Assembly (NCBI RefSeq): GCF_009618275.1
Contig: NZ_WIAD01000026.1
Location: 1 to 64,000 of the forward strand
From: Roseimaritima sediminicola
Lineage (GTDB): Bacteria > Planctomycetota > Planctomycetia > Pirellulales > Pirellulaceae
Direction of reading: 5' to 3'
Length of the DNA stretch: 64,000 nt
Positions 37,871 through 45,869 of the stretch are shown here, piece after piece; the stretch's first letter is position 1, and the number at the start of each line of letters is the position of its first letter. The position numbers and the translations under genes were made by a program. Under the pieces are notes generated by a model that was not told the origin of the DNA, did not search any database, and saw only the letters and a list, made by a program, of their open reading frames with translations.

Positions 37871-38929
37871 CTAGTGGGCCCCGCGCCTACGGCGGATGAA
37901 GAAATACCCAATCGCTCCCACGATGCACAGGTTGACCAGCAAAAAAACGAGCCCACGCCCCGAACGGAAACTGGAGACCGCGCCCATTCCCTTGCTGGCA
38001 ACGATACGTTTCGACACGTCTTCCGGATAAGGAATCACGGCCTGTTTCGCTCCGTCGGTTTGGTCGATTACGGCCGTGCCCTGCGGCCATTGCGGAAACC
38101 ATTCGTCAACCGAACGGTTATTCCAGGAAACGTTCTTTACTTCAAAGCGGTACTCCAACGGTCGGATGTCGCCGACTTGTTCGCGGTCCATTTTCCCGGA
38201 TGCGGGGTAGAGTGTGTCATCAAAGCGGCCGAGGGCAGTCACTTCCCACTGCATAACCGGTTGGTTGTTGTGGTAGGTCACCTGCCACATCAGAAGTTTT
38301 TCCGCGGTATCGGAAAGCTCCGCTTCGGCGAGCAATTCGGCTCCTTGCCTCGCTTCCACTTTCAGCGTGCCCACGTCTAGGCGTTCTCCTCTGCCGATCA
38401 CCCGGAACTGGAGAGGGTGTTTGTCAAACACCTTCCCGCTGACATCCACGTACTGCGGCACGCCGTGCGGACCTGACGTGAGCATGGCATCGAAGTAGTT
38501 GTCCGTGTAGGACGCCCTGTCGCTGGCAAATATTGCCCCACGGCCCAGCTTGATTCCATCTGTATTGCTCGATAGATAGTTGCGCTCGTACTGCCGATAC
38601 TCGCTGCCATTCCAGCCGGCAAACCGATGCATCAACTGTGTATCGTCCAGGTGAGGCTCACCTGGATTTTCACGCTTTGCAATCCATAATCGACGAACCA
38701 CTGCGGAGCTACGAGCGACGGGAGCATCCAGCACCAAGACGTTTTCGAGCTCGATTGTTTCGCCATCGTCCGTCACCAGAGACGACTCGTACTCGAATTC
38801 CCAGCCGAAGTAGAGTGGCACACGCTGGAGGTGAACACGAGACAGTTGCTCGGCGGAGACGTCTTGCCCACGGCAGGGGGTGGCCAGGAGAAGGAGGATG
38901 GTCAAAATATGAAGTTTCAAACGTTGCAT
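37871..38929 (-). CDS. Secreted protein with C-terminal membrane anchor (hypothetical)
   Basis: A 352-residue protein from ATG 38929. Signal peptide MQRLKLHILTILLLLATPCRG; then a largely beta ectodomain; then a C-terminal hydrophobic segment (GLVFLLVNLCIVGAIGYFF) followed by IRRRRGAH, which would leave a basic cytoplasmic tail. No recognised catalytic motif. It resembles the next upstream gene in layout (signal, beta ectodomain, Cterm anchor, basic tail, similar length), so the two are probably paralogues. Function unknown. Confidence 0.75.
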   Translation of the reverse strand: MQRLKLHILTILLLLATPCRGQDVSAEQLSRVHLQRVPLYFGWEFEYESSLVTDDGETIELENVLVLDAPVARSSAVVRRLWIAKRENPGEPHLDDTQLMHRFAGWNGSEYRQYERNYLSSNTDGIKLGRGAIFASDRASYTDNYFDAMLTSGPHGVPQYVDVSGKVFDKHPLQFRVIGRGERLDVGTLKVEARQGAELLAEAELSDTAEKLLMWQVTYHNNQPVMQWEVTALGRFDDTLYPASGKMDREQVGDIRPLEYRFEVKNVSWNNRSVDEWFPQWPQGTAVIDQTDGAKQAVIPYPEDVSKRIVASKGMGAVSSFRSGRGLVFLLVNLCIVGAIGYFFIRRRRGAH

Positions 38930-39047
38930 AAAGCAAATCTCGACGATTGAGCAAGTGGGCGAAGATTTCAAATCAGGACGTGTAGCGGGCCGTTTGGTGA
39001 GATCGGATATTTGTTCAGACCTCTGAGAAATGGGTGTTAAACGCACC

Positions 39048-40106
39048 TCAGGTGGCTTGCGTCTTCCTCCGCTGCCAAAAAAAATAGGTGCACGTGACGA
39101 AAATCGCGACAACGTTGGCAGCGATGAACGTTCCCCGCCATCGTCTGTAGCCCGGTTGGTAAGACGCCTCGTCACCCGCCAGGTGGCCGAATTGATTCAG
39201 GATGAGTGGCTTATCTCCTGGGACAGTGAATTGGGTATCTCCACTTGCTATCAAGGTGCCCGGAAGCGCGTGCATCGCGAAATCCGAGTCGTCGACGTCA
39301 TTGTTTGCCGAGAGGACCTTCACCGACAATTCTAAATAAGGTTGATCCCAGTAGCTTTTCGGGTTGCGCAGCGAGGCATACGAAACGCGGGTGTTGTCAA
39401 ACGGAAAATAAACCCCTGGAGAAACCTCCCGGAAATCATCCATCGAGTGGACTGAGAACAGGACGCGGTGGTCGCTTTCTGGGTTGGCGACACGTTCAAT
39501 CCTCCTTGGCAGGCATCCGATGTTCGGGTCGATCCAGAGCTTGGACAGGTCCGATTGCACGACATGGCACCAGTGTCCATCGATCTTCTCCTGAGCATCC
39601 AGCACGCTATAAGGAAATTTCTTCGAGAAGAGATAGTTCGGGAAGAAATCCTCCTCTTTTCGAAGAGCGGAATCGGTGATCGGCTTGTGCAGGAATTCAG
39701 TAATGTAGAACACGTCCTCGCACATACGGTCCTTTCCCTCGGCAAGGCTCCCCATGTCCCCCTCAAGGCAAAGCGAATAAACTCCGTCGAAACTCGTACG
39801 CGTCGTACTGGCCACCTCTTGGAAGGCCCCTCTTGTGATGCTCGATTTGCGTTTGTCGCCGGCCACGGCGGTTTCCACGCGATAGGGATCGAGGGAAATA
39901 TCGGCTTCACTTTCGACGGGAAATGGTTCGTCGGGGATTTGCCGCCAGCTCACCTCATAGCTCGCCTTCACCTCCGCCAACTTCGCGATCTGCGCCTCCG
40001 CACGCTCGGCGATTTCTTCTAGCGACAACGTCGGCGGCCGCTCTTGCGCCGATGCGAGGCACTGCAATTGCAGTAATGCTGCCATTGTCAAAACGAGACG
40101 GATCAT
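39048..40106 (-). CDS. Secreted protein with C-terminal membrane anchor, LolA-like pattern (hypothetical)
   Basis: A 352-residue protein, ATG with AGAGGTG nine bases upstream. Signal peptide MIRLVLTMAALLQLQCLASA; a short helix (LSLEEIAERAEAQIAKLAEVKASYEV); a beta-rich body whose order loosely recalls LolA/LolB-type lipoprotein sorting folds (WCHVVQSDLSKLWIDPNIGCLPRRIERV, then VYFPFDNTRV); a C-terminal membrane segment (FIAANVVAIFVTCTYFFW) and QRRKTQAT tail. The LolA resemblance is weak. A paralogue follows at 37871-38929; they are 118 bp apart. Function unknown. Confidence 0.75.
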   Translation of the reverse strand: MIRLVLTMAALLQLQCLASAQERPPTLSLEEIAERAEAQIAKLAEVKASYEVSWRQIPDEPFPVESEADISLDPYRVETAVAGDKRKSSITRGAFQEVASTTRTSFDGVYSLCLEGDMGSLAEGKDRMCEDVFYITEFLHKPITDSALRKEEDFFPNYLFSKKFPYSVLDAQEKIDGHWCHVVQSDLSKLWIDPNIGCLPRRIERVANPESDHRVLFSVHSMDDFREVSPGVYFPFDNTRVSYASLRNPKSYWDQPYLELSVKVLSANNDVDDSDFAMHALPGTLIASGDTQFTVPGDKPLILNQFGHLAGDEASYQPGYRRWRGTFIAANVVAIFVTCTYFFWQRRKTQAT

Positions 40107-40223
40107 TCAGGCACCTCTAGAGAATGGTAAATAAATATTTGTCATCATTTCATCCATGATGCTCATGTCCTGTGCGTTCTCAGCAGTCACGGCTGGCCCT
40201 TAAATCATCGCGCTGTCGCAGCG

Positions 40224-41075
40224 TCACGCTCTCCGCCCGCGCCTGTCCCGCACGCCATACGATTTTGTCGGTGACTGCTGATTATAGGCGTCGCTGCATT
40301 CTGGCTGCCATCTTCGGTACCGCAGCAGCGTGCCCAGGCACTCGAGGCCGTCGGATACCAGCCGCAGTTTTTTGCCTTCTTGCGTCCGCCGCGGTGTGTA
40401 CTGCACGGGAACCTCTCGCACGGTGAGGTTCAAACGGGCCGCTTTGGCAACAAACTCGGGACAGAACTCAAATCCCTCGCACTGCAGCTGCATCGATCGC
40501 ACCCGCTCGGTTCGCGCGACTTTGTAACAGCAGGCCGCGTCCGACAACCGGTAGCCATACAAGAGCCGGACCATGGAGTTGACGAGGGCCAGTCCCAGGC
40601 GGTGGCCGGTGCGGAAGCGTCGCCGGTCGGCTTGTCGCGTCCCGATCACCCAATCCACTTCGCTCGCATTCAGCGGCAGCAGGAGCGATTGGTAGGCCGA
40701 TGGACAGAGTTCCAGGTCGGCGTCCTGCACTAGAAAATAATCTCCCTCGGCCACCGCGAGGGCCGTGCGAATCGCTCGGCCTTTGCCTCGATTGATCCGG
40801 TGCGACAGGTGCACGATCCGCGTCGTCTGCGAATTTAAAACTTCTCGCTCCGCCATCCACTCGGCAATCAAAGCCCCTGAATTATCCGTCGACCCATCGT
40901 CCACGACGACGATTTCTTTGCTGGTCGGTTCGGCGTACAAGCGATCGAGCAACGGGGTGACGGTCGCCGCTTCGTTGTACACCGGAACGGCGACGGTTAG
41001 ATTGGACCGGCCGCTGTTGGTTGTCGAATCGGCTGCTATGGCAACGACCTCTCCGATGCTTCGGTAATGATTCAA
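40224..41075 (-). CDS. Family 2 glycosyltransferase (dolichol-phosphate mannosyltransferase-like)
   Basis: A 283-residue GT-A enzyme. Motifs: LTVAVPVYNEAATV and EIVVVDDGSTDNSG (nucleotide-sugar binding), QDADLEL (metal-binding DxD-like), and VIGTRQADRRRFRTGHRLG (acceptor region). It lacks membrane segments. The likely reaction is transfer of a hexose from NDP-sugar to a polyprenyl phosphate. The start is uncertain: TTG 41075 is the first in-frame start after a stop six codons upstream, with no Shine-Dalgarno. A divergent GT39-type polyprenyl-dependent transferase lies next to it, now broken. Confidence 0.85.
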   Translation of the reverse strand: MNHYRSIGEVVAIAADSTTNSGRSNLTVAVPVYNEAATVTPLLDRLYAEPTSKEIVVVDDGSTDNSGALIAEWMAEREVLNSQTTRIVHLSHRINRGKGRAIRTALAVAEGDYFLVQDADLELCPSAYQSLLLPLNASEVDWVIGTRQADRRRFRTGHRLGLALVNSMVRLLYGYRLSDAACCYKVARTERVRSMQLQCEGFEFCPEFVAKAARLNLTVREVPVQYTPRRTQEGKKLRLVSDGLECLGTLLRYRRWQPECSDAYNQQSPTKSYGVRDRRGRRA

Positions 41076-41719
41076 TTCGCTTGCCGCATTTCATGGTCGT
41101 GAAATGAGGGGCCTCCGATTCCTGCCCTCTGAATGATGGGGATTCTCCGGCAAGGGCGATCACGGTGCAAGAAAAAACCGTGCCCGGTGCCCTTCCCGGG
41201 CCTGAGATCCCGACCCTCCTCTTGCGCAGGCGGGTTTAGTTATAGGCTTCTACGGAAACGATTTTGCTGGGGAACCGTTCGGCAATAACTCCGTTGTATG
41301 CGGAATAGCCCAAGTTGCGTGCTGCGATACCGGCCGACTAGCGATGGACCGCTACGGATGGAAATGCTGTACCCTGGACGGATTCCATGAGCGGAGAAGG
41401 CTTTGCTCGGAATCGCGGAGCGCTGGCATGCGGTAGCCCCAGGCGCGAGCCTGGGGAAACGTAGCCGCACCATCCGCCAAGCCCTGGAAGGGCGACATGA
41501 ATCAGTCCGTGTCAACAGGCGGGGGCGGCTACCGTAGTTCATGCCGTCCCTCCGGGACTTGCGCGGTGGCGGGGTGTCCGGCCCCTGGGTTGGCACCCAG
41601 GGCTACCACATGTCGCCACTGCCGTGGCTGCCACGCCGCAATTTCGTTGACCATACAACGCTCGGGCGAACGTTGAGAAATGCCGAAATTATTCCCAAAC
41701 GGTTCCTGACGTGCTTACG
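41076..41719. repeat. Intergenic region with dispersed hairpin repeats
   Basis: A 644-bp gap between divergent glycosyltransferase genes. About 41183-41238 is a degenerate copy of the inner part of the element at 57621-57796 (compare TTCCCGGGCCTGAGATCCCG here with CCCCGGGCCTAAGAGCCCG there). About 41425-41610 carries palindromes such as CCCCAGGCGCGAGCCTGGGG and CCCTGGGTTGGCACCCAGGG. An open frame at 41240-41596 is not protein-like. Confidence 0.65.
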
Positions 41720-43163
41720 ATGAACGATTCGCCCTCCACCGATGGTCAGCCGGCAGGGCCGACTCGCGATTGTCGTCCCAGATTGCTGGGCGGGGTGGTT
41801 GCCATGGTTTTCAGCATCTACACATTGATGCTCGGTTGGTCGGCATACCGCCATTCTCCGATTGCCGACGAGCCGGCTTACTTGGCGTCCGGTGTCAGTC
41901 ACTGGAAACATGGCCATTTCGAACTGTGCAAAGTCAGTCCGCCGCTGGTGCGACTGGTCGCCGCAATTCCCGTCGTCTTGGCCGGCGCGGAACTGGAGCA
42001 GGACGCGGTGCCGCTGCATAGCCGCCATCGGATGGAACACCTGGCCGGTCGCGAGTTCGCCAAGGCCAACAGCGAGCGGGCGTTTTGGTTGTTCACCATG
42101 GGACGCTGGGCGTGCCTGCCATTTGCCTGGCTGGGGGCGTGGATTTGTTTTTCTTGGGGCAAGCAGTTGTATGGAGCCGCCGCGGGGTTTGCCTCACTGG
42201 TCCTCTGGTGCTTCAGTCCCAGCGTTCTCGCTCACGCCCAGATGCTTAACGCCGACGTCGGCGTGACCGCCCTGTCGCTGGCGACATGCTACCTGTTTTG
42301 GCGCTGGTCCCGAGCGCCGCAGTTGCCGCTGGCACTGGCCGCCGGTGCGACGCTGGGCCTGGCACTGCTGGCCAAGACCAATGCCATCGTCTTGCCTCCG
42401 GTGATCGTGTTGGCCTCGGTGATACACGGATATGCGCAGCCGCAGCGACAGCTCCTGCTGCGACTGCGCCATTTGGCATTGGCGTTCTTGGTTTCGTTGT
42501 ATGTGATTAATTGGGGTTATGGTTTCGCCGGATCGTTCACGCGTTTGGGCGATTTCCGTTTTTACAGCAAAACATTTGTTGGCGATGCGTCGCCGGGCAG
42601 CCAGTTCCGGTTGAACGGACCAATCTGGGACTCTATCCCGGTGCCCTTGCCGGCACCGATGGTCGAGGGCATGGACCTGCAAAAGGTCGATTTTGAAAAC
42701 AGCAGAGGGCGGATCCGAACCTATCTTCGTGGTCGTTGGTACGACCACAGCTGGTGGTGGTACTACCTGTATGTGGTGGCGGTCAAGGTTCCGATCGGCA
42801 CCTGGGTGTTGGTGATCACCGGTAGTGCCATCTGGGCCATGGGACGAACGCCCGGGCGTCTGGAGGTGGGATGTTTTGTCGTCCTGCCGGCGGTTGCCCT
42901 GTTTTTACCGGCCTGTTTGCAAACCGGTTTTGGAGCGGGGATCCGTTATGTCATGCCAGCGTTCCCTTTCGCCTTCCTGTTGGCTGGTTCCGTTTTCTGT
43001 ATGCACGCCTCGAAGGTTTGGTTGGCGGTGGGTGCGGCGGCTTTGGTACTGGGGCCGATCGCCAGTCTGCGGACCTTTCCTCACAGTCTGTGTTATTTCA
43101 ACGTGTTGGCGGGTGGACCGAACCATGGGCATTTCCACTTGATCGACAGCAATATGGACTTTT
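41720..43163 (+). pseudogene. Truncated GT39/PMT-type glycosyltransferase
   Basis: From ATG 41720, about 480 codons encode a polytopic membrane transferase of the GT39/PMT class: early lumenal acid motif (SPIADEPAYLASGVSHW), about ten membrane segments, and the late landmark GGPNHGHFHLIDSNMD. In family members this is followed by WGQDL and a further C-terminal domain. Here, right after SNMD, the frame enters unrelated sequence (Arg/Gly-rich, stop at 43501) that in another frame is a DUF1559 C-terminus. So the 3' part of the gene is lost, apparently by recombination at about 43155-43165. The product is probably non-functional. Its partner would have been the divergent GT2 enzyme. Confidence 0.75.
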
Positions 43164-43676
43164 TCGCAAACCGCGTTCGAGGGTGTGCCGTTTTTAGGAG
43201 CACCCTTCCGCGCTTACACGTATTCCGAGACGGTGGATTCACCGGCACCTGGGGAACCGATCACGGCGTTTCCGTATCGGTTCGGCAGAAATGTATCCCT
43301 GGCATCGATCACCGATGGGACGAGCAATACGTTGGCGGCGGCGGAGGTGTTGCAGGGACGGCCAGGCGACTCACGGGGGCTGACCTGGTGGGGCGGCGCC
43401 TCGGGCATCGTGACCTCGCTCCGGCCCAACACCGACCAGCGCGATGTGGTGGCCGGTGGCGGATGCGTTCCCACAACGCGGCCGGCGATGCCCTGCAGTG
43501 ACCAACTGGGGCCCATGCAGCGCCGGATGATGGCTTCGCGCAGCTCACATCCCGGCGGGGTCAACGTGGTCCGCTGTGACGGCAGTGTCGCCCAGATCCC
43601 CGGCACAGTCGACGGCCAGGTCTGGGAGGCGCTGGGCAGCGCACGAGGCGGCGAGGTGGCGTCGACGATGAACTGA
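43164..43676 (+). pseudogene. 3' fragment of a DUF1559 gene
   Basis: In the frame ending at 43676, about 165 residues carry the C-terminal hallmarks of DUF1559: SLASITDGTSNTLAAAEVL, SSHPGGVNVVRCDGSVAQI and WEALGSARGGE. The prepilin signal and N-terminal half are missing, and the 5' side joins directly to the GT39 gene in a different frame. There is no independent start with a ribosome binding site (GTG 43185 is the first). Confidence 0.8.
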
Positions 43677-43679
43677 TTC

Positions 43680-43731
43680 CGTTCACAGGCTAGAAGCTTT
43701 TGCCACGGCTCAGCCACGGTTCAGCCACGGT
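43680..43731. repeat. Family B palindrome plus 11-bp tandem units
   Basis: A family B variant (TTCACAGGCTAGAAGCTTTTG, part at 43681-43700) followed by three 11-bp units of the type TTCAGCCACGG (about 43706-43740), abutting and slightly entering the stop of the ThiO-like gene. Confidence 0.7.
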
Positions 43732-45648
43732 TTAGCCACGGCCGATGCGGAAGGCGTCGAGGTCTAGCGGTGGGGCGGCGCCGGTGATCAGGTCGACGAT
43801 CGCGACGGCTGTGCCGCAGGACAGGTGCATGCCGCTGCGGTAGTGTCCGGTGGCGACGAACAGTCGCTGTGAGCGGGGGACGCGGCCGATGTAAGGGAAT
43901 CCGTCGATCGTGCTCGGCCGCAAACCCGCCCAGGATCGCACCGGCTCCTGCGCCTCCAGTTCCGGCAGTAAGCCCTCAGCCCAGCGGCGCAGCTCTCCCA
44001 GGGCCGCCCGGGTCGTCTCGGTATTGAAACCCACTTCCTCTTCGCAGGAACCGACCAACAGGTGCCCGTCTTCGCGGGGCACAAAGTAGCGGTTGCCTTC
44101 GTTGATGACATGGGTCAGCGGCGGCGCGGGTAAACGGTACAGCAGCACTTGGCCACGGACCGGGACGATGTCAAAGGCCAGTTCCGAAGCTCGGGCTACC
44201 GCCGACGACCAGGCTCCACCGGCCAGCACGACGTGCTGGCCCCGCACACGTCCGCGGTCGGTTTCCACCTCCACCGCCCCGCCCTGCTCTGCAAAGCGTT
44301 GCACCGGAGTGTGCGGCAGCACCCGGACGCCGGCCAGCTCACAGGCCCGGTGCAGAGCCCGCAGGTGATCAGGGCTGCGCAGTTGGTACTCGTCCTCGAG
44401 CAGAAACGCCGTACGCAGTTGCGTCGCCGCGCGGCCCCCGGCCAGTCGCGGTTCGGCCTGCAGCAACCCTTCCTTGCTCCACCGCACCGCGTCGATCTGG
44501 TAGGACTGCCAGTACTGCTGTTGCCCCAGCAACGCAGCGGCTTCGCCGGGGCTGGTCGCCAAGTAGACGCCGCCGCAGCGCCGCAGGCCGTTGTCGATGC
44601 CGGTGATCTGTCGGAGTCGATCGGCCCACTGAGGGTGCAGACGGTGGCTGATCCCGCGCAGGCGGTCCAGCGGATCGAGAGCCGTGTCGGGGTTGGCCGG
44701 GGGCAGGATACCGGCGGCGGTCCAGGACGTTCCGCCGCCGATCCGGCCGCGTTCCAAAAGCGTCACGCTCAGTCCCCGCGAGGCGGCTTCCCAAGCGACG
44801 CTCAAACCGATCACCCCCCCGCCCACGACCACCACCTCCGACATTAAGGTGTCAGGACTCTTTTTCTGGGTTTCGGTGGAAAAGAGTCCTGACCCCTTTA
44901 TGTCGGGAGCCTGGTCGTGCAACGCTTTCTGCAGGCGGGCCAACGCGGCGGCGTGGGGTTGGTCGCCTGGGTCGGGTTGGGCTGTGCGGAGGCGAGCTAG
45001 CAGGCGGCGGAGGTCGGCCAAGGTGTCGACGTCGTGGCGGGGAGGCAGCAGGTCGCAGCTGCGGCCGGCGCCCGTGATCCGCTGGCGAGTGATTTCGGCG
45101 ACCCGCTGGGTGCTCCAAGGCATGTCCGTAAACAACCCGTCCATCCACGGCTGCCAGGGTCCCCGCAGTCCCAGCAGGTAGTAGCCGCCATCGTCGGCGG
45201 GCCCGAGCACGGCGTCGTGGTGCTCCAGAGCCCGGCAAGCCTGGTGGATGGTCTCCGGCGGCAGGTCCGGGCAATCCGCCCCGATCAGGATCACCGTTCG
45301 GCCGGGCTGCAAAGCCGGTTCCGCCACCCGCTTTAGCCGCTGGCCGAGGTCGCCGTCGCCCTGGCCGACGACGTGCCAGTCCGGGAAGGCGGCGGCGACG
45401 GTCGCCACGGCGGCGTCGGGAGCGGTGGCAAGGATGGGGGTAAGGAAGTTGCCTTCTCGGAGGGCGGGCCGCAATTCGCCGGTCAGGTGCTGGACGAAGG
45501 TCCGATAGATCTGAGCGGCCGTTTCATCGCCCACAGCCGCAGCCAGACGCGTTTTTACGGTGCCCGGCGTCCAGTGTTTGGCGAACAGGCACAGAAGATG
45601 CTCAAGTTGTGCATGCGGGGGTGGCTCGGGGTTGGTCACGACAGGCAA
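43732..45648 (-). CDS. DUF2064 transferase fused to ThiO-like glycine oxidase
   Basis: A 638-residue frame holding two enzymes. Residues about 15-210 are a DUF2064/TIGR04282-type GT-A transferase (CLFAKHWTPGTVKTRLA, LIGADCPDLPPETI, VLGPADDGGYYLLGL). Residues about 268-638 are a ThiO/glycine oxidase-type FAD enzyme (VVVVGGGVIGLSVAWEAASRGLSVTLLERGR, TSWTAAGILPP, GLRPSTIDGFPYIGRV). ThiO makes iminoacetate for thiamine thiazole. About 18 codons joining them come from a palindromic repeat (44845-44900), and the internal Met (ATG 44844) is where a standalone ThiO would start. The 5' start (TTG 45648 or GTG 45639) is uncertain. Both halves look intact. Whether one chain or two proteins is made is unknown. 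Confidence 0.8.
   Translation of the reverse strand: MPVVTNPEPPPHAQLEHLLCLFAKHWTPGTVKTRLAAAVGDETAAQIYRTFVQHLTGELRPALREGNFLTPILATAPDAAVATVAAAFPDWHVVGQGDGDLGQRLKRVAEPALQPGRTVILIGADCPDLPPETIHQACRALEHHDAVLGPADDGGYYLLGLRGPWQPWMDGLFTDMPWSTQRVAEITRQRITGAGRSCDLLPPRHDVDTLADLRRLLARLRTAQPDPGDQPHAAALARLQKALHDQAPDIKGSGLFSTETQKKSPDTLMSEVVVVGGGVIGLSVAWEAASRGLSVTLLERGRIGGGTSWTAAGILPPANPDTALDPLDRLRGISHRLHPQWADRLRQITGIDNGLRRCGGVYLATSPGEAAALLGQQQYWQSYQIDAVRWSKEGLLQAEPRLAGGRAATQLRTAFLLEDEYQLRSPDHLRALHRACELAGVRVLPHTPVQRFAEQGGAVEVETDRGRVRGQHVVLAGGAWSSAVARASELAFDIVPVRGQVLLYRLPAPPLTHVINEGNRYFVPREDGHLLVGSCEEEVGFNTETTRAALGELRRWAEGLLPELEAQEPVRSWAGLRPSTIDGFPYIGRVPRSQRLFVATGHYRSGMHLSCGTAVAIVDLITGAAPPLDLDAFRIGRG
44845..44900. 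repeat. Palindromic repeat forming the linker of the DUF2064-ThiO fusion
   Basis: Arms of 21 bp: left TTAAGGTGTCAGGACTCTTT (44845-44864) plus T; right (44880-44900), whose complement reads TAAAGGGGTCAGGACTCTTT plus T; two internal mismatches apart from the end. The centre is about 15 bp. It is read in frame on the minus strand as SGLFSTETQKKSPDTL. Its edges coincide with the end of the transferase and the ATG of the oxidase. Confidence 0.8.
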
Positions 45649-45800
45649 CCGGATTGGCGGCGAGAGTCAGAGAATTCGGGCAAAGCAGGCACCTTTGGGT
45701 TACCTTGAAGGGGGGACTTTGGTATTTTTTTTAACCGGCCGACCAGCTTGACGATGGCGGTGTGGGCAGTTTACCGATTTGTCACAGCCTGGGTATGCGT

Positions 45801-45840
45801 CGCACCTGCAGCCCGCTCCACGCACCTGCAGCCCGATCCA
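45801..45840. repeat. Two 20-bp tandem units before the kinase gene
   Basis: CGCACCTGCAGCCCGCTCCA (45801-45820) and the same with one change (45821-45840), starting about 70 bp before the kinase ATG. A recent slippage-type duplication in the leader. Confidence 0.8.
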
Positions 45841-45869
45841 CTCGTCAAGTGGCGATCCAATAAGAGCGA

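Noticed and set aside
36719-38380. 553-aa plus-strand frame opposite the lyase and the anchored protein
   Set aside because: It covers two well-supported minus-strand genes and the gap between them; no motif.
41240-41596. 118-aa minus-strand frame
   Set aside because: Lies in the palindromic repeat region; composition is not protein-like.
45720-45800. Promoter TTGACG with weak -10 before the kinase gene
   Set aside because: The -10 candidate (TTTACC) is too poor.
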